A stretch of 64,000 bases of DNA from an uncultured Christensenella sp. (GCA_949284695.1 CASDWJ010000020.1:62001-126000), one strand, 5' to 3'; counted from the stretch's first letter, positions 27,081 through 37,183 are shown. Numbers and translations: made by a program. The notes: a model not told the origin generated them from the letters alone.

Positions 27081-28373
27081 TCATCCTTTGTTCGCCTTTA
27101 TAACTTTGGCGCGAACGAGATCTTTTTCTTTGCCGTTCTTCGACGGCTTGTAAAGCTGTGCGTCTTTAATTGATTCCGGCAGATAGGTCTGCTCCACCCA
27201 GCCGCCGTAATCGTGGACGTACTTGTATCCTGTCACCTTATCTGTATGATAGTGAGTATCTCTGAGATATGGCGGCACGTTGTCGTCCTTGTTTTCCGAG
27301 ACGAGCCTTTCAGCGCCATACATCGCCTCGACCACGCTGTTGGACTTGCTCGCCTCACAGACGTAGATGATCGCGTTGTAAAGAGGGATCTTGCCTTCGG
27401 GCATGCCGAGATTCTTGTATGCCTCCACGGCGGAATTTGCAACGACGAGCGCCATCGGGTCTGCCATGCCGACGTCCTCGCTGCTGTGAACGAGCGTTCT
27501 TCGCGCGATCAGAAGCGGGTCGCAACCTGCCTGAATCAGCCTTTCCGCCCAGTACAGAGCCGCGTCGCTGTCGCTTCCTCTGAGCGACTTGCAGAACGCG
27601 GAAAGCATATCGTAATACGTGCTTTCGTCTATGCTGAGAGCCTTTTTCTGAATGGACTGCTGAGCCGTCTCAAGGTCTATCGTGATCCTGCCTTCTTTGT
27701 CCGGATCTGTGGTCATGACCGCGAGTTCCAGAGCATTGAGCGCGGTGCGCAAGTCGCCGTCCGACGCCCACACCAGATGGTCGAGCGCCTTTTCGTCTAC
27801 GGTGAGATCGTAGTTGCCGAGACCGTTTGTCTTGTCCGTTATCGCTCTTTTGAGCGCGCTTTTCACGTCGTCCTCGCTAAGTCTCCTGAACTCGAATACG
27901 CGACAGCGAGAGACGATCGCCCTCGTCATGTTGACATAGGGATTTTCTGTCGTCGAGCCGATAAACACGATATATCCCTGCTCTATCGCCGCAAGCATGC
28001 AGTCCGACTGCGCCTTGTTCCACCTGTGACACTCGTCGAGCATAAGATAAGTGCGCGTGCCGTAAAGCTCAAGTCTCGTCTTAGCGTCCTCGATGACTTT
28101 TTTAGCGTCCGCTACGCCGCTTGATACAGCGTTCATCTGCACAAAATCGCTGTGAGTCGTAGAAGCGATGATATGCGCGAGCGTAGTTTTGCCGCAGCCG
28201 GGAGGTCCGTAAAAGATACAACTGCCCAGTTTGTCGGCAAGTATCGCTCTGCGCAAAAGACTGCCTTTGCCGACGATATGCTGTTGACCGACGAAATCGT
28301 CGAGCGTGGTCGGGCGCATCTTTTCGGCAAGCGGCTTGGAAGCGTTGACGTTGTAATCGAATAAACTGTCCAT
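27081..28373 (-). CDS. rarA: Replication-associated recombination protein RarA (MgsA)
   Basis: AAA+ clamp-loader-like ATPase acting at stalled forks. It has 430 residues: PLAEKMRPTTLDDFVGQQHI, Walker A FYGPPGCGKTT at 54-64, Walker B LMLDECHRWNKAQ, sensor I GSTTENPYVNM, and the C-terminal tetramerisation part with MYGAERLV and PPYLRDTHY. There is no Shine-Dalgarno sequence before the ATG, and a perfect consensus promoter ends 8 nt upstream, so the mRNA should be nearly leaderless. Confidence 0.95.
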   Translation of the reverse strand: MDSLFDYNVNASKPLAEKMRPTTLDDFVGQQHIVGKGSLLRRAILADKLGSCIFYGPPGCGKTTLAHIIASTTHSDFVQMNAVSSGVADAKKVIEDAKTRLELYGTRTYLMLDECHRWNKAQSDCMLAAIEQGYIVFIGSTTENPYVNMTRAIVSRCRVFEFRRLSEDDVKSALKRAITDKTNGLGNYDLTVDEKALDHLVWASDGDLRTALNALELAVMTTDPDKEGRITIDLETAQQSIQKKALSIDESTYYDMLSAFCKSLRGSDSDAALYWAERLIQAGCDPLLIARRTLVHSSEDVGMADPMALVVANSAVEAYKNLGMPEGKIPLYNAIIYVCEASKSNSVVEAMYGAERLVSENKDDNVPPYLRDTHYHTDKVTGYKYVHDYGGWVEQTYLPESIKDAQLYKPSKNGKEKDLVRAKVIKANKG

Positions 28374-28381
28374 ACACGTTT

Positions 28382-28410
28382 ATTATAGATATTACGCCGC
28401 GCGTTGTCAA
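28382..28410 (-). promoter_or_regulatory. rarA promoter, full consensus, near-leaderless
   Basis: TTGACA (28405-28410), a 17-bp spacer, TATAAT (28382-28387), then eight bases to the rarA ATG. The start site would be about 2 nt before the ATG. Confidence 0.82.
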
Positions 28411-28416
28411 GAGAGG

Positions 28417-28461
28417 AAAGTCGGGCGCGGACAATATCTTTGCCGCGTGAAAGCCGACTTT
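28417..28461 (-). terminator. Hairpin after the glucan synthase-like gene, probable terminator
   Basis: A two-part stem: AAAGTCGG with CCGACTTT, then CGCGG with CCGCG. It lies 11 bp past the stop codon and just before the rarA promoter. The following T-tract is weak (CCTCTCTTG), so termination is plausible, not certain. Confidence 0.55.
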
Positions 28462-28471
28462 TTCCTGTTTG

Positions 28472-31400
28472 TCAGTACAGCACCGTCACTTCGACTTCTC
28501 CTCTATTTTCCTTGAGCGCGAGGGTCGAACAGTTTGTATAGTTCACGCCGCCCGTGCGGAGACCTTTTCTGCCCGCGTTCTCGAATTTTATCAGATACCT
28601 CGTTCCTCTGTACTCGTAGCACAATACGGCTTTGTCCGCATTGTCGGATAACGGCGCGGAAAATTCGAGGAAATCGCCCCTCTTTTTAATGCCGAACATT
28701 TCTTCGACTATGACCTTATAAAGCCACGCCGCGCTTCCCGTATACCAGCTCCAGCCGGCACGCCCCGGGTTGTCCTTGTTGGTGTAGACGTCGCCCGCAA
28801 GCACGTAGGGCTCGCCCTTGTAACGCGCGTTCTTTTCGCCGTCCGCACACCTTTCGACGGGATTGAGCAGTTTCAGCACCCTGTTGGCTTCCTCTTTGTC
28901 TCCCGCCCTGCAACACGCGAGCAGATACCATACCGCGGCGTGAGTATACTGACCGCCGTTTTCTCTTACTCCCTCGGGATAGGACGAGATATATCCGTAA
29001 CGCTTTTTACCGTTGAAGGGCGGTGAAAACAGTTTTACCGCTCCCGTTTTTTCGTCAACGAGCGTCTTTGCCGCCTTCATCGCGCTTTTTCTTTGCTCCT
29101 CGCTCCCTATGCCCGCGATCACTGCCCAGCATTGACAGATGAGATCGACTTTGCACGCAGACGAATTTTTAACGCCCAGCCACTCGCCGTCGTCCGTGAA
29201 CGCTCTCGCCCATCTGCCGTCCGTATATGCCTTTTCTAACGCGCGTCTGAGTTTCGCCGCGACCGCCCTGTACTTTTTTGCGCTCGCCGCGTCGATATAC
29301 GCGCAGAATCTCTCGATGACGTATACGGCAAACTGCGTCAGCCATACGCTCTCGCCCCTGCCACGTATCCCTATGCCGTTGAGCGCGTCGTTCCAGTCTC
29401 CGCTACCGATAAGAAGCAATCCGTGCTCGCCCGTAACGGTCGCGCTGTCGATCGCCCTCTGCATATGAAGCAAAAGGCTTTCTTTTATATCCGAATATCT
29501 GCCGTGCTCGAGCCGCGCTTCCTTGGTGTCCTCGAGCGGCTCGCCCGTGAGATAGCCGCATTTTTCCGCAAGTATGCTCTCGTCGCCTGTATGCGCGACG
29601 TATTCGCATACGACGTAAGGCAAAAACAGTCTGTCGTCCGTTATCCTCGTCCTGACTCCGAACGCGGGCGCATGCCACCAATGCATGACGTCGCCGTCGG
29701 TATACTGCCGCTCGGCGCACAGCAGGATATGCTCTCTGACGCGTTCGGGGCACGTCCACAACAATGCGAGACAGTCCTGAAGCTGATCCCGGAAGCCTGT
29801 CGCGCCGCCCGCCTGATAGAATCCGCACTTTCCGTTCATCCTGCTCGACAGAACCTGATAAGGCAGATTGCCAAACAGAAGATCGAGCTTCCTGTCGCCG
29901 CTTTCGAGCGTAAACGGCGACCGCGAGAGTGCGTTCGCGCACTTTATACTTTCAGCGGAAAGATCTGCAGATCTTGCGAAATTCAACGTTTCTTCACTGT
30001 CGCACAGCGCAAATTCCGCTTCGGCGGCGCTCCTTTTCGCAAGGTATACGACTATGCTTGCGCCGCAGTAAGGATTGTTGAACGCGCTTTTCGTCCTCTT
30101 GGGGTTGTAGCCGTTGACACCGCGCGAAGTCACCTGCGAATAATCGGTCACTCTCTCGTAACAATTCCTGGCGAGCAGGAAAAACTCTCTGCCCGTCTTT
30201 ACGTTGAACACCCTGACTGCGTCTTTGCCGAACTCGCTGACGCATACGTCGCTTCTGTTTTCTGCGTGATCGGCGCACGGCTCGAGAAAGCACCCCGTCT
30301 CGAGCGTAAGTCCCGAGTCGGACAGGTTACGAGCGTCCAGCCTGAAAACTATGATCCTGCCGTCGCATGCGAGAGACTTCTTGAGTCTGTAATAAACTCT
30401 GTTCGTCTTGCAGACGTATTCCGTCGCGCCTTTCCTGTGCCGCACGTAACCGCCCTTGTTCAGCTTGTTGACGCGTATCACGCCGTTGCCGTCGGATACG
30501 AGTATCCTCTCCGCAGGCGCGTCCGCGACCGGGTCGTTGCTCCAGCCGCTCAGCTTGTACGAACTGCTGTTGAGAAAGTAATCGAAGCCGCCTCCGTTTT
30601 CGGTCGCTACGAAGCCGCCCAGTCTGCCGCATACGACGTTGGAGTACGGAGCGGAGGGTCTGCTCGTCACCACGTAATCGCCGTTTGAGTCGAACCCGCC
30701 GTTGCCGCTCTCCTCCAGGCGTGGTATATCGCACGGCGCGAAGTCGGAACTGCCTCTCTTTCTCCTGACGGCAATACAACCCGTCACCGACTTGTCCGCT
30801 CTGTCTGTCAGCACGCAGAAGGCGCCCGAGATCATATTTTTAACGTCGGAACGTCGTATCCGACTTTCGTCGACGAAAGTCACGAAATGCAGACTCGCAA
30901 GATCGCTTATGCCCGATCTTTCGCATATTTCGGCTTTTGTCTCTCCCGTTGCGGGGTCTCGTTCTTCATATACGATCACAAGCCTGAGACCGACACCCGA
31001 CAGTCTGCACGCTATTGCCGACGACACGGCTTTTTTCGTAAACGCGGCATTTCCGTCATAACGCAGAACGACAGCCTTTTCGCTGAAAGTCAGTTCGGGC
31101 GGCAACTGAGCTCTCGCCGCAAGCGCAGACGCGGAATGCGGCTCGTAAAGCACCTTTGCCGCAAGTCTTCCCGCATATCTCGCCGTGCTCTCGTCCTTGA
31201 GATATTTGTCAGTCAGACCGCGTTCTCCCTCTCTCGGACGTCGGCTCGCGTATGACGGAAAATCGGTCGCGAGCACCTGTTCGACTTTGTCCTCGAGAGT
31301 ACTTTCGCTCTCCGCGCATTGAATCACTACAGATATCTTCTTTTTCTGACCGGGCAACAGAGAAAACGAGCATTTCAGACCGAGGCAGGGCGATATCACG

Positions 31401-34400
31401 TCTCCCGTCGACGGTTCTTCTCTGCCGAAAGCGAGATCGGGATCTGCGTCGCCCGCATTTCTGCCGTAAAGGTTGTTTCTGTTACATTCGGCAACGACTT
31501 CTTCGTCGACGAGCATCGTCGCGGAGAGCGAAAACCCTTCGCCGCTTTCGCGAGGTCTGCGCTTCAGATAGACGGTCTTTTTTTCCTTGTCGAAGCGCGC
31601 GCCGACAAACAGATCGCAGAACGCGGGATGAGAAGCGTATTCTTCCCGACCTGCCAAAGCGATGCGTTCGGCGAAAATAAAATCGTAATTTTTCACTTTA
31701 TCCGACTTGTTTTCTAAGGTAAATTCTCTGACTTCTCCGCTGATTATCACAGGTACGTATACTTTCATCGCGCAGTTATCCTTTGTGTTGACGAATCGCG
31801 CGTAGTCCGAAGCGAACGCCGCTTTGAAGCACCCGCCGTCCTTTTTCAGAGGCGCGAACGTGGGCGAAAATCTCTCCCCGTCGCAGACGAAATAGCCGTA
31901 TGCGCCGCTGTTTTTGTAGAAGTCGCGCGAAAATACGTTTATATCCTTATCCCGCCACCTCGAGTAGCCTGAGCCGTAATCGTCGATGACTACCCCGTAC
32001 TCCCTGCCGTACAAGAGGCAGGTCTCGGGGAACTCCGACAACCCGATATCCGTGACGAAGCCTTTTCTTTCGGAATATACGAAATCGCACTTTTTCGCCT
32101 TGCCGACCCGAGACGGTATCTCCCTTTCCTCGAGCATGAGCGACGCGCCCGCAACAGCTTTGTCCGACGTAAAATATCTGACGAGAAAGTCGTCCTCAAG
32201 CGCATTGGCGATAGCGCAGAGAATCATGCCCTGATGATGAGTCATATGCGAACTGACCGTATTCTTTCCCGACGAAAAGTCGAGCGCTTCGAAAAAGCCG
32301 TGCTCTCCGTAACAACCGCCCGAAGCAAGTTTTTTCAGGTTTTCAAGCGTTTTTCCCGGCTGATACCTCAATGCGAGAGCCGAAGCGTAAGGCGCAATGA
32401 CGCACTTGTCCTCCTCTCCCGACAGCGCGAGATCGCTTATCCCGTGCGCTTTGTGCTGATAATTCGAATTGCCGTCGAAGGCATAATACCCGCTCTCGCT
32501 GATACCCCAGTAGCCGTTGCATTTTCTCGAAGCGAAAGTCCTGCACGCTCTTTTCACGCTCGTAGTGACGAGCGACCTGTCTACGTCGGGCAGGAATATC
32601 TGCGGCATCAGATATTCGAACGCAGACCCCGACCACGAAGCGAGCACGTTGCCGTGAGATCTGACCTGTTCTCGCGACAACTCGCTCCAGAGCGTGGTAT
32701 CGCGGCTTTGGGCACATGCGAGATAGGCGGTAAGTCTCGCTTCGCTTGCGAGCATATCGTAATGCCCCTCGTATTTGCCCGCGCCTACGTTGTAACCTAT
32801 ATACAGCTTTTTCTCCGTTTTGTCCGTCAAAGCGGAAAAATCAGCCGCGTCGGCAAGCGCTCCGCACCTTTTTGCGTGCGCCTCGTAGCCCTTATCCTGC
32901 AAAAAAGATCTGCATACGATAAGCGAGGCGACGAAGTTCCCGCTGTCTACTGACGATACGAAATAGGGATCGACGGGCTGACACGTAGCTACGTCGTACC
33001 AGTTGTAGAGATGTCCTTCCCATTTTTTCAGCTTTTCGCAGACGGACAACAGCTTTTCTATCTGCGCGACCGCTTCTTCCGTGCTTTCGAATCCGAGTTT
33101 TTCTGCGCAGACGTGCGAAAGCAACGTAAATCCGATATTTGTCGGCGAAGTCGTCGCGCTCTTGCCGTTTTGCGGGTATATCTGTATATTGTCGCAAGGA
33201 AGCGCGTCAGCAGACAGCTGCCTGAAATACCCGAACGTGCGCCGCGCGTAATCTTTCAGTTCCTCTGCCGACTCATCGTCCATACTTTCTTTTTTTCTCT
33301 GTCTGCCGAGCAGGTAAAGCGCGTTGACCGCAACGATCGCGAGCGCGCCGTAGACCGCGACCGCAACGCTTGCGTACAGCGCCGCCGCAACGACTGCGAC
33401 AACGATACATGACGGGAGCACGACCGCCGCGTGGGCACGGTATGAGCCTTTTGTCTGAAATCCGGCGAACGGCTTCCATTTCAGCAGATTGCGCGGAGAA
33501 AATACGTAATCAAAAAACGTTCTTGCGATAACGGTAAGATTTTCAACTGCATAATACGGCGCGAGCAACGCCTGCACCACGCCGCCGAGCAATATATTTA
33601 ACGAGCGTCTGAAAAGCGCGTGCGGAGCTGTTCCTCCACCCGTCGCAAGCGCCGTGACGAGCGAAGCCGCGGACGCAGAAAACGACGCGAAGAACACCGC
33701 GATAAAGCAGAAAAAATATCCGTAATACAGCGCGAGAAACCACAGCGCCGCCGTGGCTACGGGAGCAAGCGCGCTGAACGCGTTTTTGAGTATAATATAG
33801 CTGTAAATGCCGTCTTTGCAATACTTTTTGCCCGCAAAAGGCAGTAAAAGCAGATCCCCTCTCAGCCATCTCCTGCGCCTTGCCGTATCGCTGACAAAAC
33901 TGACGGGCGCGTCCTCGGCGGTCGCAAGATTGAGAGATCCGGTATCAGTCAGCGCGCCTTCGAGCACGTCGTGACTGAGAACTCTGCCGTCGGGCACTGC
34001 GCACGAAGTCTTTTCGTGAAATTCTTCTATCCTGTATATCCCCTTGCCGCAAAATACCGACTTACCGCAAAGATTGTAATAAAAGTCACTGTAATTGCAA
34101 TAGGTCTCTGCGCCCGAGTTTTCCTGAAACCTGAGCGAATACGGCGTTCTGAGCGACGAGAGCGAGTATACCGAAGTGAACGCAAGTATCCCGTATTTAG
34201 CATTGAGCGGATGAAGCGCGGTATTGACCGCCGTTCTGACCTCGCCCGCACCTAACCTGCTGTCCGCGTCGAGCGCTATCGCAAAACGCGGTCTGAATGA
34301 GTTTTTCGCCGAAACGTATCTGAATTTTCCCGCGTCTCCCGACAGTATATACCCGTTGAAATCGGCGATCGCGCCGCGCTTCCTCTCGTACGCGCCGTAT

Positions 34401-35950
34401 CTCTTTCCCGTCCTTACCCGTTTTCTGACCAGCACAACGAAATTGTCTCTGTCGGCATATTTGTCGAGAGCGTCGATGACCGCGCTGTCGCTCGAATCGG
34501 TCTCTCTGTCGCTTTCAGGCAGATCGCACAGCAGATAAAAACATGCGTTGTCGTCTCTGTTCACTGCCTGAAGCGCAAGCAGATCTTCTGCCGCTCTGAC
34601 CGCTGAGTCCGAATCCGTAAGATAGTGAGATACGACCACCGCGACGCGCCCTTCGTCGGGTATGCGGTCGTAATTCAGTCTCGGCACGGGTCTCCCCGGC
34701 AGAAAAAACGAGATGACCCTTTCCGTGATGTACGAAGAGGCGGGATAACTCGCGACGAAAGTCAGAAGTATAACGCAGATCTTCAGCCATACCAAAGGCA
34801 GAAATATGCCTGAAAGTACAGAAAATACGCTCTGCACGACGAATACTGCAGCGTAGTAGGCCGCCTTGTCGGGAGCGTACGACGCACGTCTTAGCGACCC
34901 CACGTACTTCCCCTTCAGATGAGCGCGCAGATCGTAACGGTGATCGAAAAGAATCTCGCCGAAGTGCACGTCGAATCGCGCCGCGAGATCTGTCGCGCCT
35001 TTGGCTACCGCATATTCGCCCGCGTTGAAATATCTTGCGAGCGACGCAACTGCCTGAAGATACTGTCTTTTGGACTGCGAATCGCTTTTTGCATAATGTC
35101 CGTCTCTTTCAAATAGCGCGTTGACCGTAGAAAGAGAATTGACGAAAGACACGCAAAAAATGCCGTCGAGCGCTTTCAGCGAAGTAATCGCCGCCGCCGC
35201 TGTTTTTGCATAATCGGTCATTGCGCCCGCAAATGCAAATTCCGCATTTTCGACGTTGACGGCGGTGTTCGCGCTGAGAAATCTCTCGGGGATCTTCTTA
35301 CCCGTCGCTTTGAAATAGTAGAGGTAGCCTTCTTTTTTGGCATACCTCGCGTCGGGTTCTTTGTCCTCGTCGGCGCGACGTCTCGAGCGCTCGAGCGCGC
35401 GTATTTTCCGCGCGACGAAAGCGAGTTTTTTGAGCAAAGCCGCTTCAAACGCCGTCCTGAGCGCGCAAAGCTCGTCGAACGTCAGCGGAGTGTATCTGCA
35501 AAAGTTGCGCACGCTCGCGGCTATCACGTCGGCGTCGAGCCTGCAATAATACTGTGCGGCTATCGCGTCGGCAAGATGTATCACTCTCGCCTCTCCTTTG
35601 TGCGGCAACGCGGCGAAAGATCTGAAGTCCTCGCGTCTTACTCCGGCGGTGACGGTCCTGTAGTTTTCGTATATCCACTTTTCGCACTCGTAAAGCGGCT
35701 CTCCCGCCGCCGCTTTTGCCGCTATCAGCTTATACGCGGCGCCGAGAGCGCGCAGAGACTTGCCAACGTCGGGCACCGCGCCCACCTTTTCTACGTCTTT
35801 GAGCGCTAAGGCAAGCTGTTTGATGTTAGCCGCGCCGTCGCCTCCGGCAACGTATTGCGAAGTATTGAATCTGCGGGCGTTCTGCGCCGCAAGCGCCGTC
35901 AGACAAATTACGGCAAGTACCGAAAACACGGCAATCATATAAATTAACAT
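28472..35950 (-). CDS. Cyclic beta-1,2-glucan synthase-like giant enzyme (GT84 + GH94)
   Basis: A 2,492-residue membrane protein of the NdvB/Cgs type. An N-terminal membrane anchor (1-24) is followed by membrane helices near 370-420. The glycosyltransferase domain contains DADSRLG near 560, GKGIYRIEEFHE, LSHDVLEGAL and RRRRWLRGD near 693. More helices follow (about 720-770 and 837-880), then a glucoamylase-like domain with SSVDSGNF near 1000 and DGNSNYQHKAHG near 1153. The C-terminal GH94 phosphorylase carries YQAGGATGFRDQLQD near 2050, RTRITDDRLFLPY near 2103 and PGRAGWSWYTGSAAW near 2397. In known enzymes these parts prime, elongate, cyclise and trim beta-1,2-glucan. I chose ATG 35950 (GAGAGGTG upstream), because the frame open further upstream lies in the RNase P RNA. 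Confidence 0.88.
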   Translation of the reverse strand: MLIYMIAVFSVLAVICLTALAAQNARRFNTSQYVAGGDGAANIKQLALALKDVEKVGAVPDVGKSLRALGAAYKLIAAKAAAGEPLYECEKWIYENYRTVTAGVRREDFRSFAALPHKGEARVIHLADAIAAQYYCRLDADVIAASVRNFCRYTPLTFDELCALRTAFEAALLKKLAFVARKIRALERSRRRADEDKEPDARYAKKEGYLYYFKATGKKIPERFLSANTAVNVENAEFAFAGAMTDYAKTAAAAITSLKALDGIFCVSFVNSLSTVNALFERDGHYAKSDSQSKRQYLQAVASLARYFNAGEYAVAKGATDLAARFDVHFGEILFDHRYDLRAHLKGKYVGSLRRASYAPDKAAYYAAVFVVQSVFSVLSGIFLPLVWLKICVILLTFVASYPASSYITERVISFFLPGRPVPRLNYDRIPDEGRVAVVVSHYLTDSDSAVRAAEDLLALQAVNRDDNACFYLLCDLPESDRETDSSDSAVIDALDKYADRDNFVVLVRKRVRTGKRYGAYERKRGAIADFNGYILSGDAGKFRYVSAKNSFRPRFAIALDADSRLGAGEVRTAVNTALHPLNAKYGILAFTSVYSLSSLRTPYSLRFQENSGAETYCNYSDFYYNLCGKSVFCGKGIYRIEEFHEKTSCAVPDGRVLSHDVLEGALTDTGSLNLATAEDAPVSFVSDTARRRRWLRGDLLLLPFAGKKYCKDGIYSYIILKNAFSALAPVATAALWFLALYYGYFFCFIAVFFASFSASAASLVTALATGGGTAPHALFRRSLNILLGGVVQALLAPYYAVENLTVIARTFFDYVFSPRNLLKWKPFAGFQTKGSYRAHAAVVLPSCIVVAVVAAALYASVAVAVYGALAIVAVNALYLLGRQRKKESMDDESAEELKDYARRTFGYFRQLSADALPCDNIQIYPQNGKSATTSPTNIGFTLLSHVCAEKLGFESTEEAVAQIEKLLSVCEKLKKWEGHLYNWYDVATCQPVDPYFVSSVDSGNFVASLIVCRSFLQDKGYEAHAKRCGALADAADFSALTDKTEKKLYIGYNVGAGKYEGHYDMLASEARLTAYLACAQSRDTTLWSELSREQVRSHGNVLASWSGSAFEYLMPQIFLPDVDRSLVTTSVKRACRTFASRKCNGYWGISESGYYAFDGNSNYQHKAHGISDLALSGEEDKCVIAPYASALALRYQPGKTLENLKKLASGGCYGEHGFFEALDFSSGKNTVSSHMTHHQGMILCAIANALEDDFLVRYFTSDKAVAGASLMLEEREIPSRVGKAKKCDFVYSERKGFVTDIGLSEFPETCLLYGREYGVVIDDYGSGYSRWRDKDINVFSRDFYKNSGAYGYFVCDGERFSPTFAPLKKDGGCFKAAFASDYARFVNTKDNCAMKVYVPVIISGEVREFTLENKSDKVKNYDFIFAERIALAGREEYASHPAFCDLFVGARFDKEKKTVYLKRRPRESGEGFSLSATMLVDEEVVAECNRNNLYGRNAGDADPDLAFGREEPSTGDVISPCLGLKCSFSLLPGQKKKISVVIQCAESESTLEDKVEQVLATDFPSYASRRPREGERGLTDKYLKDESTARYAGRLAAKVLYEPHSASALAARAQLPPELTFSEKAVVLRYDGNAAFTKKAVSSAIACRLSGVGLRLVIVYEERDPATGETKAEICERSGISDLASLHFVTFVDESRIRRSDVKNMISGAFCVLTDRADKSVTGCIAVRRKRGSSDFAPCDIPRLEESGNGGFDSNGDYVVTSRPSAPYSNVVCGRLGGFVATENGGGFDYFLNSSSYKLSGWSNDPVADAPAERILVSDGNGVIRVNKLNKGGYVRHRKGATEYVCKTNRVYYRLKKSLACDGRIIVFRLDARNLSDSGLTLETGCFLEPCADHAENRSDVCVSEFGKDAVRVFNVKTGREFFLLARNCYERVTDYSQVTSRGVNGYNPKRTKSAFNNPYCGASIVVYLAKRSAAEAEFALCDSEETLNFARSADLSAESIKCANALSRSPFTLESGDRKLDLLFGNLPYQVLSSRMNGKCGFYQAGGATGFRDQLQDCLALLWTCPERVREHILLCAERQYTDGDVMHWWHAPAFGVRTRITDDRLFLPYVVCEYVAHTGDESILAEKCGYLTGEPLEDTKEARLEHGRYSDIKESLLLHMQRAIDSATVTGEHGLLLIGSGDWNDALNGIGIRGRGESVWLTQFAVYVIERFCAYIDAASAKKYRAVAAKLRRALEKAYTDGRWARAFTDDGEWLGVKNSSACKVDLICQCWAVIAGIGSEEQRKSAMKAAKTLVDEKTGAVKLFSPPFNGKKRYGYISSYPEGVRENGGQYTHAAVWYLLACCRAGDKEEANRVLKLLNPVERCADGEKNARYKGEPYVLAGDVYTNKDNPGRAGWSWYTGSAAWLYKVIVEEMFGIKKRGDFLEFSAPLSDNADKAVLCYEYRGTRYLIKFENAGRKGLRTGGVNYTNCSTLALKENRGEVEVTVLY

Positions 35951-36000
35951 ATCGCACCTCTCGACGCGATTATTGACCTTTTTCGCAAAAATAAAATCGA

Positions 36001-36028
36001 ATAAAAAAAGCGACGCTCCGTGCGCCGC
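36001..36028 (-). terminator. Terminator after rnpB
   Basis: GCGGCGC pairs with GCGTCGC (one G-T) around ACGGA, followed by TTTTTTT on the minus strand, about 20 nt past the end of the RNase P RNA. Confidence 0.82.
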
Positions 36029-36048
36029 AAAAATTGTTTGACAAGGGG

Positions 36049-36374
36049 GCGAGACAATCTGTAAGCCGGGTTCTGTCTTGGATAAACATCTGTCTAGGAC
36101 GTATGTTGCCATACGCCTCAAGCGATTTTCCGACGCGGCAGGCAACCGCATACGTCGTTTTCTCTTGCATCGGGTGGGGTTTACAGAGCCTCCCTCGTCG
36201 CCGAGGGAGCGGTGAGCTCTTACCTCGCCTTTCCATCCTTACCCTTGCGGGCGGTCTATTTCTGTTGCACTTTCCTTGAAGTCGCCTTCACCGGTAACTG
36301 GCCGGCACCCTGCCTTGCGATGCCCGGACTTTCCTCACCCCTTGCGGGCTGCGTTTATCCGACTGTCTCGTGCG
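36049..36374 (-). ncRNA. rnpB: RNase P RNA (bacterial, type A-like)
   Basis: About 326 nt. Conserved blocks are present on the minus strand: GAGGAAAGTCCGGGC (36322-36336), GGTAAGAGCTCACCG, GTAAACCCCACCCGATGCAAG-like sequence near 36165-36185, and ACAGAACCCGGCTTAC (36061-36076). The ends pair as P1: CGAGACAGTC with GATTGTCTCG. It is the catalytic RNA that matures tRNA 5' ends. It has its own promoter inside the sigK end and a terminator after it. Ends are accurate to a few bases. Confidence 0.95.
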
Positions 36375-36377
36375 ATA

Positions 36378-36406
36378 ATCATACCACTTCGCGGACGTTA
36401 TGGCAA
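36378..36406 (-). promoter_or_regulatory. rnpB promoter
   Basis: TTGCCA (36401-36406), a 17-bp spacer, TATGAT (36378-36383), with the RNA 5' end expected about 7 nt further on, matching the P1 start. Confidence 0.8.
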
Positions 36407-36410
36407 GCGT

Positions 36411-37112
36411 TCAGAAGCGCATACCGCCTTCTTCGATAAATCTTCTCAGCTTGAACAGCGCTTTTTTCTCTATCCTCGACACGTATGAGCGCGATATCTC
36501 GTACTTTTCCGCGACCTCATTCTGCGTATACGCTTTGTCTGCGTTTATCCCGTATCTCAGCATGACTATCTCGTATTCTCTGTCGTCGAGCACTTTTTTT
36601 GCGACCTCTATCAGCTTTTCCTGCACGATCCTGCTCTCGACCTTGCTGATCACGCTTTCTTCTTCTGATCCGATAAGATCGATCAGAGTGACCTCGTTGC
36701 CGTCCTTGTCGTAGCTGACAGGCTCGTACAGCGACTTCGTGTTCCTGTACTTCTTGCCCGCCCTGATCACCATCAGGATCTCGTTTTCGATGCACTTGCT
36801 CGCATAGGTCGCAAACTGTGTGCCCTTACCCTCGTGAAACGAGTTGACCGCCTTGATAAGACCTATCGAGCCGACGCTTATCAGTTCGTCGTTGTCGCCG
36901 TAGCTCGAATATTTTTTCACGATATGTACGACGAGCCTCATATTGTGTCGTATAAGCTCGTCGCGCGCTTCTTTGTCTCCCGCCGCTATCCTCTCAAGAA
37001 GTTCTCTTTCCTTTTCTTGAGAAAGAGGCTTGGGAAAACAATTTTTGTTTTTTACATAACCGCTGAAGAACAGCAGGTTTGACAACAATGCGAAAATTCC
37101 GCTGAGAAACAT
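36411..37112 (-). CDS. sigK: RNA polymerase sigma factor SigK (late mother-cell)
   Basis: A 233-residue sigma factor with a hydrophobic pro-sequence (1-18) followed by YVKNKNCFPKPLSQ, matching the SigK processing region cut by SpoIVFB. Region 2 has NMRLVVHIVKKY, ELISVGSIGLIKAVNSF and CIENEILMVIR; region 4 has YEISRSYVSRIEKKAL. The gene is continuous, with no skin-element interruption. A sigma-E-type promoter precedes it, as expected for sigK. It follows nrdR and overlaps the rnpB promoter at its 3' end. Confidence 0.92.
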   Translation of the reverse strand: MFLSGIFALLSNLLFFSGYVKNKNCFPKPLSQEKERELLERIAAGDKEARDELIRHNMRLVVHIVKKYSSYGDNDELISVGSIGLIKAVNSFHEGKGTQFATYASKCIENEILMVIRAGKKYRNTKSLYEPVSYDKDGNEVTLIDLIGSEEESVISKVESRIVQEKLIEVAKKVLDDREYEIVMLRYGINADKAYTQNEVAEKYEISRSYVSRIEKKALFKLRRFIEEGGMRF

Positions 37113-37128
37113 GATTCCACCTCGGATA

Positions 37129-37157
37129 AATGTATGTCTCAGGTCCTTGCATTATAC
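37129..37157 (-). promoter_or_regulatory. Sigma-E-type promoter of sigK
   Basis: GTATAAT (37151-37157), a 14-bp spacer, then CATACATT (37129-37136), a close match to the sigma-E consensus (about KMATATT, 14 bp, CATACAnT), 16 bp before the sigK ATG. Confidence 0.72.
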
Positions 37158-37183
37158 TTTTTTGTCGAAAAACGCCGTAAAAA

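Noticed and set aside
35951..36151. N-terminal extension of the glucan synthase-like gene
   Set aside because: The extra 67 codons translate the 3' part of the RNase P RNA and its terminator. ATG 35950 has a ribosome-binding site and begins with a membrane anchor.
36411..37112. A skin-type insertion in sigK
   Set aside because: The sigK frame is continuous from pro-sequence to region 4, so no rearrangement is needed.
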